The notes under the pieces: generated by a model | The model's input: only the letters and a program-made list of their open reading frames with translations | What the model was told of the DNA's origin: nothing | Database searches by the model: none | Position numbers and translations under genes: made by a program | Shown: one piece after another, positions 15,610 to 25,383 of the stretch | How positions within the stretch are numbered: position 1 is the stretch's first letter | Layout of the letters: every line of letters begins with the position of its first letter | NCBI RefSeq assembly: GCF_000621565.1 | Contig: NZ_JHXZ01000020.1 | Location: 1 to 64,000 of the forward strand | Direction of reading: 5' to 3' | Length of the DNA stretch: 64,000 nucleotides | From: Butyrivibrio sp. LB2008 | GTDB taxonomy: Bacteria; Bacillota; Clostridia; Lachnospirales; Lachnospiraceae

Positions 15610-17046
15610 TTACTCCTCATCATCCGCATCCATGGATTTTGCCTTCGGAAGGGAAAAGATAAATTCCGTTCCGACACCCTCTGTGCTGATGACATTTATA
15701 TTTTCTTCGTGTGCTTTAATTATCTCTTTTACAATGGCAAGGCCAAGACCTGTACCCTTCTTATCCTTACCTCTGGAAAGATCCGACTTGTAGAATCTGT
15801 CAAAAATAAGCTTCTGATCGTCCTTCGGTATTCCTATTCCGCTGTCTTTTACCGAAACAAAAACCTTGTTGTGCTTCTCTGTAGTCTCAATCTTGATGGC
15901 GGAATTCTTGTTGCTGAACTTGATAGCGTTATCCACAAGATTGTAAAGAACCTGCTGTATCTTGCTCATGTCCGCACTTACAAACATCTTGTCATCGGTA
16001 AGGACCAGATTGATCGCGATATTCTTGTTAAGGCACGTTCCCTCAAAAGATTCCGCAACCGTCCTGATAATACTGTTTATATCAAAGTCGCTCTTATCAA
16101 GGAGCATTCCCTTTGTATTCAGATTGTTGAGCGTAAGCATCTCATTTGTGAGCTTTGTAAGCCTGTCGGTCTCATTAATTACAATTCCCAAATACCTGTC
16201 ATGCATCTCAGGCGGAATAGTCCCGTCCTGCATGGCAACCAGATATCCTTTTATGGATGTAAGCGGCGATCTGAAATCATGCGAAACATTTGCGATAAAT
16301 TTCCTCTGATCGTCCTCCTGCCTTGCTATCTCACCCGCCATATACGCAAGCGAAGCAGCAAGATATCCCATCTCATCCTCAGATTCAACCGAGAACTCGT
16401 AGCTCATGTTTCCCACAGCATACTGCTCTGTCGCGGTCGTGATCTTTCTAAGCGGCATATACACGAGCTCAGTGAAGAAGATAAGGATTATCAGGGACAA
16501 AAGAAATAACACAAGCAACATCAGATATGATATATCCAAAAAAGTATTTGCAGACGCTTTTATCGCTGATATAGGCTCATGAATTATCACATATGCCTGC
16601 ACCTTGTAATTGGCTGTTATCGGAGCAAAAACACTCAGATTCTCCTCACTTAACTGTCCCCAGAAATCACCCGTCGTGTAGTAGGAAGTACCGATAACCG
16701 TAGGATCGAAGTCCTTTATCACAATTTCTTCCCCCTGCTTGAAAACTCTTGAAGAATCAAGAACAAGTCTTCCCGAAGGGTTAACTATCCAAATCACGGA
16801 ATTATCCATGTACATGGACAACGAAACCAGCTGCTGGTGAACCGTTTCAAGCGAAGTCTCACTGTTGTAAAGATCTGCGGCGTATGTATTTGCTATCTGC
16901 GTTGCAACCCTGTACATGTTATCGGCCTTATCACGCCTAAGGCGCTCATAAGTCATCCCATACACGAAGGTCGCCACAACAATAAACCCGAAAATTCCAA
17001 ACAGCAGATACGCCAAAAGAAATTTTAGGTAAAGTGTACGTTTCAT
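15610..17046 (-). CDS. sensor histidine kinase
   Basis: The 478-residue kinase has two membrane helices (about 8-30 and 165-190) around an extracytoplasmic sensor domain, a HAMP linker, and HisKA with FIANVSHDFRSPLTSIKGYL. The HATPase domain has the N box (NLVDNAIKFSN), G1 (DSGIGIP) and G2 (GTGLGLAIV). Its ATG directly abuts the response regulator stop, so it is that protein's partner. It resembles the PhoR/WalK-type group, but the sensor domain ligand is unknown. Confidence 0.92.
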   Translation of the reverse strand: MKRTLYLKFLLAYLLFGIFGFIVVATFVYGMTYERLRRDKADNMYRVATQIANTYAADLYNSETSLETVHQQLVSLSMYMDNSVIWIVNPSGRLVLDSSRVFKQGEEIVIKDFDPTVIGTSYYTTGDFWGQLSEENLSVFAPITANYKVQAYVIIHEPISAIKASANTFLDISYLMLLVLFLLSLIILIFFTELVYMPLRKITTATEQYAVGNMSYEFSVESEDEMGYLAASLAYMAGEIARQEDDQRKFIANVSHDFRSPLTSIKGYLVAMQDGTIPPEMHDRYLGIVINETDRLTKLTNEMLTLNNLNTKGMLLDKSDFDINSIIRTVAESFEGTCLNKNIAINLVLTDDKMFVSADMSKIQQVLYNLVDNAIKFSNKNSAIKIETTEKHNKVFVSVKDSGIGIPKDDQKLIFDRFYKSDLSRGKDKKGTGLGLAIVKEIIKAHEENINVISTEGVGTEFIFSLPKAKSMDADDEE

Positions 17047-17748
17047 TTACTGTTGCACCTCGAATTTGTATCCGATTCCCCAGATTGTTGCTATTCTCCA
17101 GTTATCATGGTCATTTATCTTCTCACGAAGCCTCTTTATATGCACATCGACAGTTCTGGTATCACCAACGTACTCATATCCCCAGATCTGATCAAGAAGC
17201 TGCTCTCTTGTAAAAACATGGTTCGGAGAAGCTGCAAGGAAGTAAAGAAGCTCCATCTCCTTGGGCGGCATATCAACCCTGTCTCCCATGTATGTAACCG
17301 AATAATTTGTCATATTGATCTCAAGATCCGGATATCTTACAACCTTATCGTCAGACTCCGCAGGCTCCTGCGTCTGCGGCTTGTATCTTCGAAGAACCGC
17401 CTTTACTCTGGCAACAAGCTCTTTTGAATCAAAGGGCTTTTCCATGTAATCATCAGCCCCCATCTCAAGTCCCAGAACCTTATCAAAGACCTCTCCTTTG
17501 GCGGAAAGCATGATTATCGGCACCTGAGATACCGTTCTTAATTCTCTGCACACCTGATATCCGTCTATTCCCGGAAGCATCAGGTCAAGAAGCACCAGAT
17601 TAGGCTTAAAACTGTCAAATGTATTTATTGCCGACTCACCATCGTTACATATCCTGGTCTCAAAACACTCTTTTACAAGATACAAAGAGATGAGTTCCGC
17701 AATATTATTGTCATCATCTACTATCAGTATTTTCTGTTTACTCACCAT
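17047..17748 (-). CDS. OmpR-family response regulator
   Basis: This 233-residue regulator has a receiver domain with the acidic pair DDD near residue 11, the phospho-acceptor Asp in LVLLDLMLPGIDGY, and the conserved Lys in DYMEKPF. A winged-helix DNA-binding domain follows (about 130-230; FTREQLLDQIWGYEYVGDTRTVDVHIKRLR). It lies 15 bases after mutS2 and immediately before its kinase. Location in a mutS2/RNA-methylation operon gives no clear target. Confidence 0.94.
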   Translation of the reverse strand: MVSKQKILIVDDDNNIAELISLYLVKECFETRICNDGESAINTFDSFKPNLVLLDLMLPGIDGYQVCRELRTVSQVPIIMLSAKGEVFDKVLGLEMGADDYMEKPFDSKELVARVKAVLRRYKPQTQEPAESDDKVVRYPDLEINMTNYSVTYMGDRVDMPPKEMELLYFLAASPNHVFTREQLLDQIWGYEYVGDTRTVDVHIKRLREKINDHDNWRIATIWGIGYKFEVQQ

Positions 17749-17763
17749 ATCTTATCTTTATCC

Positions 17764-20157
17764 TCACTTTATAAACGTCACTATAGTAACTCCGGCATCT
17801 CCCTCGCCAAATTCGCCCAGCTTAAAAGACTTAACATAGGGCACTGACTTAAGATGCGCATGAACTGCCTGTCTCAATATACCCGCACCTTTTCCATGCA
17901 CAACCCGCACGTTATTAAGATGTGCCATATAAGCATCATCCAGGTATTTATCAAGCGCAGCGATCGCATCATCACTATTCTTGCCGATCAGGTTTACTTC
18001 TGTTCTTATGTTGGCAGCTCTTGAAAGATCCATCTTATTACTTCCCGACGACCTTCCGTAAAACTTCTTCATAGCTGCTTTGCCATCCTCGTCCTTTATA
18101 AGTACAAGGTCGCGGATATTTGCTTTGGTTCGCATTATTCCGCACTGAATATAAAGATTTCCATCCTTATCGGGCTTCGAACTGATCGTTCCCTTAAGCC
18201 CCATGGAAACTATCTTTACGGATTCTCCAAGCTTAAGCTGCGATTCCTTCAGGATAGGATGTGTCTCTTTTGTCTTCTCCTTCTTTGCAGAAATAGCCTT
18301 ATTCTTGTCGGAGATTTTCTGTCCCACTCCGGTTCTGGCTCTCTCAAGATCCTGCATTGATGCTCCGGGACCGGCTTTTCTAAATGCCCTTATGGTCTCA
18401 TCCGCAACATTTTTGGCCTCCTGAAGTATATCTCTGGCCTGCTCGTTAGCCTCCCTCAGAATATCCTCCCGCTGTTTATCAAGCTTGTCGGATTTTTCCT
18501 CAAGGCGCTTCTTAAGATCCTCAACTTCTTTTTTGTACTCGGCGATCTCAAGCCTCTCGCTCTCGATTGTCTTTCTGCTCACCTCAAGATCCGCAAGAAG
18601 ATCCTCAAACTTCTTATCCTCCGTGCTTATCTGCTCTTTGGCCGCATTAATGATATCCTCAGAAAGACCAAGCTTTGAAGAAATTGCAAAAGCATTACTC
18701 TTTCCGGGAATTCCGATAAGAAGCCTGTACGTAGGCCTTAATGACTCCACATCAAACTCACAGCTTGCATTCTGCACACCCTCAGTATTGAGCGCATAAA
18801 CCTTGAGCTCGCTGTAGTGCGTTGTCGCAAGCGTCCTGATATTTCTCTTATGAAGATCGTTAAGTATTGAAATAGCAAGAGCCGCTCCCTCTGTAGGATC
18901 GGTTCCCGCACCGAGCTCATCAAAAAGACACAGCGAATTCTCGTCTGCATTCTTAAGAATCGACACCGTATTTGTCATATGCGACGAAAATGTTGAAAGC
19001 GACTGCTCAATACTCTGCTCGTCTCCGATATCCGCATAGACTTCATCAAATACCGAAAGTTCCGACCTGTCACCTGCAGGTATCGCAAGGCCCGCCTGTC
19101 CCATTATGGTCAAAAGACCTACTGTCTTAAGCGTTACAGTCTTACCACCGGTATTTGGTCCCGTGATTATCAGCATTCCAAAATCTTTTCCCGCATAAAC
19201 ATCTATCGGGACAACCTTATTCTTGTCAATTAAGGGATGTCTGCCCTTTCTGATATCAAAATAATGGCGGTCGTTAAACACAGGCGGAATCGCATTTATC
19301 TCAAGTGCGTAAGAAGCCTTCGCAAAAACAAAATCAAGATCCGTCATTATCTCTGCGTTATACTTTATCTCATTTACATGCTCGGAAACCTTCATGCTAA
19401 GCTCTGCAAGAATCTTCTCAATCTCAGCGCTCTCCTGAAGCATGAGCTCTTTCAGCTTGTTATTTAACTCAACAACAGCCGCAGGCTCAATGAAAAGAGT
19501 CGATCCCGACGAAGACTGGTCATGCACTAGTCCGTTTATCTGTGACTTGTATTCAGCTTTTACAGGAATACAGTATCTGTCGCCCCTCATCGTAACAACC
19601 GCATCCTGAAGGTATGTCCTCATGGATCCGTTTATCATTCGCATGAGCTGATCGTGTATACGGTCGTTTGTAAGCATCATGTCTCGTCTGATATGCTTAA
19701 GCGCAGGGCTTGCATCAGAACTGATCTCGTCTTCCGAAACGATGCACCTTCTGATTTCCTGAGACACAAAAGTTAAAGGCTCCAAAAGCTCAAAGCTCTC
19801 AGACAACGAATCCCTTGATTCATCCTCTCTCTGCGGTCTTCCGTACGACTTAACCCTGTTTACATTTTCCAAAAAAGCCGCCAGTCTCAAGAAGTTCGCA
19901 GCATCCAAAGAGCTGCCTATTTTGAGCGCCTTAAGAACACCGGAAAAATCTCTGTTGTCGCCAAAAGAAATAGAACCTTTCTTAAATATCCTGTCGATTC
20001 CGTCTTTTGTCTTCTGCTGATTTTTTCTGATCTCTTTTATGTCAGAAGATGGAACAAGCTCTCTGCAGAGTTTCTTTCCCGGCTCTGAACTTGCATGTTC
20101 CGTAAGTTTTTCTGTTATCTTATCGTACTCAAGTACGTGAAGTGCTTTCTGATTCAT
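17764..20157 (-). CDS. mutS2: endonuclease MutS2
   Basis: The 797-residue protein has the MutS core and clamp helices, an ABC ATPase with Walker A (ITGPNTGGKTVTLKT) and Walker B (LFDELGAGTDPTEG), a long coiled coil (about 515-610) and a C-terminal Smr nuclease domain (about 722-797; VVHGKGAGILRQAVHAHL). MutS2 suppresses homologous recombination in some bacteria and splits collided ribosomes in Bacillus. It heads an operon with a two-component system, trmL and rlmD. The RNA-modification neighbours fit a translation-related role. Confidence 0.96.
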   Translation of the reverse strand: MNQKALHVLEYDKITEKLTEHASSEPGKKLCRELVPSSDIKEIRKNQQKTKDGIDRIFKKGSISFGDNRDFSGVLKALKIGSSLDAANFLRLAAFLENVNRVKSYGRPQREDESRDSLSESFELLEPLTFVSQEIRRCIVSEDEISSDASPALKHIRRDMMLTNDRIHDQLMRMINGSMRTYLQDAVVTMRGDRYCIPVKAEYKSQINGLVHDQSSSGSTLFIEPAAVVELNNKLKELMLQESAEIEKILAELSMKVSEHVNEIKYNAEIMTDLDFVFAKASYALEINAIPPVFNDRHYFDIRKGRHPLIDKNKVVPIDVYAGKDFGMLIITGPNTGGKTVTLKTVGLLTIMGQAGLAIPAGDRSELSVFDEVYADIGDEQSIEQSLSTFSSHMTNTVSILKNADENSLCLFDELGAGTDPTEGAALAISILNDLHKRNIRTLATTHYSELKVYALNTEGVQNASCEFDVESLRPTYRLLIGIPGKSNAFAISSKLGLSEDIINAAKEQISTEDKKFEDLLADLEVSRKTIESERLEIAEYKKEVEDLKKRLEEKSDKLDKQREDILREANEQARDILQEAKNVADETIRAFRKAGPGASMQDLERARTGVGQKISDKNKAISAKKEKTKETHPILKESQLKLGESVKIVSMGLKGTISSKPDKDGNLYIQCGIMRTKANIRDLVLIKDEDGKAAMKKFYGRSSGSNKMDLSRAANIRTEVNLIGKNSDDAIAALDKYLDDAYMAHLNNVRVVHGKGAGILRQAVHAHLKSVPYVKSFKLGEFGEGDAGVTIVTFIK

Positions 20158-20296
20158 TTTTTAAATCCTTAATGCCACCTTTTCACACAATTATCCAAAG
20201 TACAGTTTATCATTTATAACCCCCTGTGGCTAGTGTTATGACTGGTATTCATCTTTAAAAGCGGCTATAATTGGATAGTAAAACGGAGGAAAAAAT

Positions 20297-21655
20297 ATGC
20301 CTTTTAACGATCAGGATGAAAACAAGAAAGATACCTCGTTTATAAGTGAAAAGATAAAGCAGCGCCCCATAAACAGAAAAAAGCTTTTGCGCAGAACGAT
20401 AATAACCGCCTCAATGGCTGTAGTATTCGGACTGGTGGCCTGCCTTACATTCCTTTTGCTCCAGCCGCTTTTAAGCGACAAGCTCTATCCCGAAAGTCAG
20501 CCTGAAAAAGTTTCTTTTCCGGAAGAATCGGCAAGCGATGAGTTGACTCCCGAGGAAATGTTCGCTGATGATAATGAGATTGCCGAAAGCGAAGCTATGA
20601 ATGAGGAAAGCCAAAAGAATCAGATAGATGAGGCTATTGCTTCTTACGCATACAATGAATCAGACTATGCCAGAATAGTGGCTTCACTTAAAGATGTTGC
20701 AGACGAAGCATCAAGGAGCATTGTAAGAGTTACAGGTATTACCAACAGCACCAACTGGTTTAGTGATTCCTTTGAAAACGGCGGTGCTTCCGGCGTTATC
20801 GTAGCAGACAACGGAACCGCTCTATTTATCCTTGTACCGTCATCTGCGGTAAAAAACGCCAAAAGTATCAAGGTGAAATTTTGTGACAATTCGTCGGCTG
20901 ATGCCGAAATGTGTCTTGCCGATACAGTGACCAGCCTTTGTGTTATCAGCGTAAAACTCTCAAATCTTCAGGAAAGCACCAGAACCAGTATAAAACTGGC
21001 AGATTTTGCCAATACAAACTTTTCGAATTTGACCGGAGTTCCGGTGATTGCAGTCGGAAGTCCCATCGGTATACAGAACTCAATATCCATCGGGATGATC
21101 ACATCTGATAAATCTCCGCTTAATCTTGCCGACTCAAATTACAAGTATATTACGACAGATATGCTCGGAAACAGCGACAGCACAGGAGCAATCGTCGGAT
21201 TAAACGGCAAGCTTCTCGGAATAATTGACATGAACTGCACTTCCAAAGATAAGGACAAAAAAAGTCGCGAAGGTATTCCAAATCATATCTCAGCAATTGC
21301 TATCACTGAACTAAAAGACCTTATCACAGACCTTTCAAACAAAGAGACTCGTGTTTTATTCGGAATCCGCGGCACAACTGTACCTGTGGATATCCAAAAT
21401 GAAATGAACATGCCCGCCGGCGCATACGTAATTTCTACGGTTCAGTCCTCTCCCGCTATGAACGCAGGGATTCAGAGCGGCGACATTATAACGAAAATCG
21501 ATGATGACGAGATAATCTCTTTTGACCAATTTATAAAAAAACTTGCTGATTATTCTCCGGATGATATAATATCAGTTACTGTAATGAGACAGTCCAATAA
21601 AGACTATACACAGCTTAAAACCAAGGTTACGCTTGAAAGCGCAACACATGACTAA
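20297..21655 (+). CDS. membrane-tethered HtrA-like pseudoprotease with PDZ
   Basis: The 452-residue protein has a cytoplasmic tail, one membrane helix (about 34-58), an acidic linker, a trypsin-like HtrA domain (about 125-340) and a C-terminal PDZ domain (about 352-445; AGIQSGDIITKIDDDEI). In the catalytic core, the usual HV block is replaced by VPSSAV and the usual D-LAV block by TSLCVI, so catalytic His and Asp are absent. A serine persists in GNSDSTGAIV (Ser295). It is probably an inactive binding or sensing protein. A TATAAT at 20266-20271 and CGGAGG support expression. Confidence 0.82.
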   Translation: MPFNDQDENKKDTSFISEKIKQRPINRKKLLRRTIITASMAVVFGLVACLTFLLLQPLLSDKLYPESQPEKVSFPEESASDELTPEEMFADDNEIAESEAMNEESQKNQIDEAIASYAYNESDYARIVASLKDVADEASRSIVRVTGITNSTNWFSDSFENGGASGVIVADNGTALFILVPSSAVKNAKSIKVKFCDNSSADAEMCLADTVTSLCVISVKLSNLQESTRTSIKLADFANTNFSNLTGVPVIAVGSPIGIQNSISIGMITSDKSPLNLADSNYKYITTDMLGNSDSTGAIVGLNGKLLGIIDMNCTSKDKDKKSREGIPNHISAIAITELKDLITDLSNKETRVLFGIRGTTVPVDIQNEMNMPAGAYVISTVQSSPAMNAGIQSGDIITKIDDDEIISFDQFIKKLADYSPDDIISVTVMRQSNKDYTQLKTKVTLESATHD

Positions 21656-21679
21656 TATATTTTTAGAAAGAGGATCTTG

Positions 21680-22627
21680 ATGAAATTTTTAAAAGACTTA
21701 AAACCTGGCGACAGGATCGCCGACATCTACATGTGCAAACACAAACTCAGTGCAACAACAAAGAACGGTAAAGAGTACTTCTCCGTTACACTTCAGGATA
21801 AAACGGGAACTGTTGATGCCAAGATCTGGGAACCCAACAGCGAAGGAATCGATGACTTCGACGACGCAGATTATCTTGATATCTTCGGTGAAGTGACAAG
21901 CTTTAACGGTGCAATACAGATCAATGTGAAGCGTGCAAGAAAGTGCCACGAAGGCGAATATGACCCTTCGCTCTATCTTCCCGTCTCATCAAAAGATAAC
22001 AACGAAATGTACAAAGAGCTTCTTGGAATAATCGGAAGCATCGAGAATCCTTACCTCAAGAAGCTTCTTGAAGAATTCTTTGTTCAGGACGAAGATTTTA
22101 TAAGCAAATTCCGCAAATCAAGCGCAGCCAAGACTGTGCATCACGGTTTTATCGGCGGATTGTTGGAACACACATTGAGTGTAACAAAGCTTTGCGATTA
22201 TTACTGTAAATCATATCCGGTTCTCAAAAGAGATCTTCTCCTTGCTGCGGCAATGTTCCACGACATCGGAAAAACCAGGGAGCTTAGCCTCTTCCCAACA
22301 AACGATTACACCGATGAAGGACAGTTCCTCGGACATATCGTTATTGGAGCCGAAATGGTCAGCGATAAAGCCAAAAACATCGAAGGTTTCCCGACATTGT
22401 TAAAACAGGAGCTCATTCACTGCATTCTCGCTCACCATGGCGAATACGAATACGGTTCTCCCAAAAAGCCTTCAATTGTCGAGGCTGTAGCCCTTAACCT
22501 CGCAGACAACACAGATGCCAAAATGGAGACTTTCACAGAGATCATAAACAATATCACTGAGCCCGGATGGCAGGGATTTAACAGATTATTCGAAACAAAT
22601 CTTTTTGATTCAAAATTAGATTTTTAA
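21680..22627 (+). CDS. yhaM: 3'-5' exoribonuclease YhaM-like
   Basis: This 315-residue protein has an N-terminal OB-fold (about 1-95; DLKPGDRIADIYMCKH, then LQDKTGTVDAKIW) and an HD phosphohydrolase domain (HHGFIGGLLEHTLSV, MFHDIGKTREL, CILAHHGEYEYGSP). This is the YhaM 3'-5' exonuclease architecture used in RNA and DNA turnover. ATG 21680 is preferred to the adjacent TTG because of spacing to AGAGG. It follows the pseudoprotease gene by 24 bp and ends before a strong terminator. Confidence 0.94.
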   Translation: MKFLKDLKPGDRIADIYMCKHKLSATTKNGKEYFSVTLQDKTGTVDAKIWEPNSEGIDDFDDADYLDIFGEVTSFNGAIQINVKRARKCHEGEYDPSLYLPVSSKDNNEMYKELLGIIGSIENPYLKKLLEEFFVQDEDFISKFRKSSAAKTVHHGFIGGLLEHTLSVTKLCDYYCKSYPVLKRDLLLAAAMFHDIGKTRELSLFPTNDYTDEGQFLGHIVIGAEMVSDKAKNIEGFPTLLKQELIHCILAHHGEYEYGSPKKPSIVEAVALNLADNTDAKMETFTEIINNITEPGWQGFNRLFETNLFDSKLDF

Positions 22628-22644
22628 TCTTGTGAAACAGAAAG

Positions 22645-22677
22645 CCCCGAAGGATTCTTCCTTCGGGGTACTTTTTT
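22645..22677 (+). terminator. intrinsic terminator after yhaM
   Basis: A perfect CCCCGAAGGA/TCCTTCGGGG stem with a four-base loop is followed by TTTTTT on the plus strand. It also overlaps the 3' flank of the convergent aminotransferase gene and may stop both. Confidence 0.92.
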
Positions 22678-23833
22678 ACAATCTTGATATAAAGTTCTCA
22701 AGTCTCTCCATAGCAGCTTTCAGATTTTCAAGTGAATATGCATAAGATATTCTGATATATCCTTCTCCGCAATCACCAAAAGCTGTTCCGGGAACAACAG
22801 CAAGCTTCTCTTCTTTCAAAAGCCTTGTACAGAAATCATCACTTGCCATTCCGAATTTCTTTATGCAAGGGAACACATAAAATGCTCCATAAGGCTCAAA
22901 ACAAGGAAGTCCGATACGCTTAAACTCATTCAGAAGATATCTTCTTCTGTGGTTGTACTGCTCACGCATCATCTTGACATCATCATCACCGTTCTTAAGT
23001 GCCTCTACAGCAGCATACTGACTGGTAGTAGGTGCGCACATGATAGCAAACTGATGAATCTTGACCATCTGCTCCATAATCGCTTTCGGTCCGCATGCAT
23101 ACCCCAGTCTCCATCCTGTCATGGCATAAGCTTTAGAGAATCCATTGATCAAAATAGTTCTCTCTTTCATTCCGGGAAGTGAAACAATAGAGACATGCTT
23201 TCCCTTGTATGTGAGCTCTCCGTAAATCTCGTCGGAGATAATGTAAAGATCTTTTTCTCTGACAACTGCTGCGATCTTCTCGAGATCTTCTTTCTCCATA
23301 ACGGCTCCTGTCGGATTGTTAGGGAAAGGAAGTACCAATATCTTTGTCTTATCGGTTACCTTCTCGAGAACTTCTTCAGCAGTAAGTCTGAATTCATTTT
23401 CTTCCTTAAGTTCGATTATAACCGGCTTAGCATCAGCAAGTATTGCACATGGCTCATATGATACATAACTGGGCTGAGGAATAAGTACTTCATCCCCGGG
23501 ATCTACCATAGCTCTGAGTGCCAGATCGATTGCCTCAGATCCGCCGACTGTTATAAATATCTCTTTTACAGGGTCATACTCTACCCCCTGAGTTCTCTTG
23601 ATATACTCTGAAACTTCTGTCCTGAGCTCTTTTAGTCCGGAGTTGGAAGTATAGAATGTTCTTCCTTTCTCCAGTGAGTATATGCCTTCATCTCTTATGT
23701 GCCAAGGTGTGTCAAAATCAGGTTCTCCCACACCCAATGATATTGCCCCCTCTGTCTCCTGAACAATGTCAAAAAACTTTCTTATACCCGAGGGCTTTAT
23801 ATCAACAATCTTCTTTCCTATCGGATTTCTCAT
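22676..23833 (-). CDS. PLP-dependent class I/II aminotransferase
   Basis: The 385-residue enzyme is a fold-type I aminotransferase: NPTGAVM loop, ISDEIYGELTY, and PLP lysine in NGFSKAYAMTGWRLGY, with the C-terminal Arg region in YIRISYAYS. Its closest types are PatA/AspB-like enzymes that use aspartate or aromatic/branched amino acids. Its ATG overlaps the Lrp stop (ATGA), so an Lrp-type regulator controls and is coupled to it. Substrate specificity cannot be read from sequence alone. Confidence 0.9.
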   Translation of the reverse strand: MRNPIGKKIVDIKPSGIRKFFDIVQETEGAISLGVGEPDFDTPWHIRDEGIYSLEKGRTFYTSNSGLKELRTEVSEYIKRTQGVEYDPVKEIFITVGGSEAIDLALRAMVDPGDEVLIPQPSYVSYEPCAILADAKPVIIELKEENEFRLTAEEVLEKVTDKTKILVLPFPNNPTGAVMEKEDLEKIAAVVREKDLYIISDEIYGELTYKGKHVSIVSLPGMKERTILINGFSKAYAMTGWRLGYACGPKAIMEQMVKIHQFAIMCAPTTSQYAAVEALKNGDDDVKMMREQYNHRRRYLLNEFKRIGLPCFEPYGAFYVFPCIKKFGMASDDFCTRLLKEEKLAVVPGTAFGDCGEGYIRISYAYSLENLKAAMERLENFISRL

Positions 23834-24318
23834 GGTGTTATCTTCTCCCTTGTGTCTTCGTACTTTCTGGTCAGTATTGTTCCGTGATCTTTATACTTCT
23901 TGAGAATAAAGTGTGTCGCGGTACTGAGCACAGTGTCAAGTGTAGCAAGCTTGTTGTTTACAAATCCCGCTACTTCCTGCAAAGTTTTGCCCTCAAGGAT
24001 TACCATGAGATCAAAACCTCCACTCATAAGATAGACACTTTTTACTTCAGGGTATTTGTATATTCTCTCAGCAATGCTGTCAAAACCAATTCCTCTCTGA
24101 GGTGTTACTTTCACTTCAATAAGGGCATTCACTTTATCAATAGTTGTCTTGGACCAATCGACCATTGTATGATAACCGCAGATTACACCCTCGTCCTCAA
24201 GAGCTTTAAGTTCGTTCGCAACTGTTATCTCTTCAGATCCGATAAGAACACTAAGTTCATGTACATCTATACGGCTGTTTTTCTCAATAATAGTTAATAT
24301 TTCTTCTCTGATGCTCAT
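23830..24318 (-). CDS. Lrp/AsnC family regulator
   Basis: This 162-residue regulator has an N-terminal winged helix (IDVHELSVLIGSEEITVANELKAL) and a RAM ligand-binding domain (about 65-150; VTPQRGIGFDSIAERI, then SGGFDLMVILEG). The start at 24318 has GGAG six bases upstream; GGAGG further up would suit it less well. It is coupled to the aminotransferase, so amino-acid-responsive control of that gene is likely. Confidence 0.9.
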   Translation of the reverse strand: MSIREEILTIIEKNSRIDVHELSVLIGSEEITVANELKALEDEGVICGYHTMVDWSKTTIDKVNALIEVKVTPQRGIGFDSIAERIYKYPEVKSVYLMSGGFDLMVILEGKTLQEVAGFVNNKLATLDTVLSTATHFILKKYKDHGTILTRKYEDTREKITP

Positions 24319-24377
24319 TTGTATCTCCATCCTCCTGTTATTCATCCCGATATATATAATACTACAATTCCGGATAC

Positions 24378-25358
24378 TTATCCCAGTATTTTATGAATTT
24401 GGTCACATCCCGGCATATCCAGATACCTTGTTTCATCAGCATTTGTAATGATCTTATCATTTCCGCTCTTAAGATATCCGACAACCTTTGCAGGAATTCC
24501 CTCTTTTTCAAGTTCCGCAACAAGCCTGTCTCCGTCCTCACATGCAAAAAGAAGTGATCCTCCCGACAAAAGCTGATAAGGATTAATTTCATAAAACTCG
24601 CAGATTTCAACAGTTTCCTGTCTTATCGGAATGCTCTTTAAATCCACTTCTAGTCCGGTTCTCGCTTTTTCTGCCATATCCCAAAGAGAAGCAAATACTC
24701 CTCCATTCGAAATATCGGTTACAGCGACCGCCCCGGACTTCATGGCGACTGCGGCCTCTTTTTCCACATTCATGTAATTCTTAAAATCAATCGCATCCCG
24801 AATAAACGGAACAGGATACTTGGAACTTAACGCTTCTTTTCCTTTCTCTGCTATCATTGCCGTCCCCTCAAGACCGATCCACTTTGTAATAACAAGAGCC
24901 TGTCCGGCTTTCAGATTATCATTCTTACCAATATCGAAGCCACCATTCTTCGCGGTTCCTACGCAATTCGCAGTTATAACAGGTCTCGTAACAGCGCTTG
25001 TCACTTCCGTATGCCCGCCGGCATAATCAACTCCATATTCCTTACACGCTGAAATGGAATCTTTTACAATTTCCTTTAGCTGTTTCTCTTCAGTTTCTTC
25101 CGGAAGAAGAACAGATACCGTGACATGTGTAGGCGTTATTCCATGAATCACAAGATTTCCGATTGCCTTCATGACCGCATAATATCCGCCATCTTTGATA
25201 TCTACCGTAACAGGACATACTGCGGAAAACACTTTTTCATATTGAGAAAAAGCGCAGTCTGCCCCTGCAACTGCGCTCTCATTGTTTTTATATTCTGTTT
25301 TTATCAACTTCAAAACGGATCTCTTAAGAATGTTCTCTGAAATTTTACCTGTTTTCAT
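24378..25358 (-). CDS. AIR synthase-related (HypE/PurM-fold) protein
   Basis: This 326-residue protein has the PurM/HypE ATP-binding fold: an N-terminal half with the AGHTEVT-type motif (YAGGHTEVTSAV) and C-terminal AIRS_C domain with ITDISNGGVFASLWDMAE and the LLSGGSLLFAC block. Family members are ATP-dependent enzymes such as HypE, ThiL, SelD and PurM. No hyp, thi or sel genes are nearby, so a true HypE role is unsupported. It is 25 bp downstream of vanW and 59 bp before the Lrp gene. Confidence 0.8.
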   Translation of the reverse strand: MKTGKISENILKRSVLKLIKTEYKNNESAVAGADCAFSQYEKVFSAVCPVTVDIKDGGYYAVMKAIGNLVIHGITPTHVTVSVLLPEETEEKQLKEIVKDSISACKEYGVDYAGGHTEVTSAVTRPVITANCVGTAKNGGFDIGKNDNLKAGQALVITKWIGLEGTAMIAEKGKEALSSKYPVPFIRDAIDFKNYMNVEKEAAVAMKSGAVAVTDISNGGVFASLWDMAEKARTGLEVDLKSIPIRQETVEICEFYEINPYQLLSGGSLLFACEDGDRLVAELEKEGIPAKVVGYLKSGNDKIITNADETRYLDMPGCDQIHKILG

Positions 25359-25383
25359 TTCTTCTCCGGGTCTTGATCAGTTT

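Noticed and set aside
15595..16509. Long plus-strand frame opposite the histidine kinase
   Set aside because: It is antisense to conserved kinase motifs and has no start signal.
24378..25358. True hydrogenase maturation factor HypE
   Set aside because: No other hyp or hydrogenase genes are in the window, and the C-terminal HypE cysteine is absent. Only the fold is supported.
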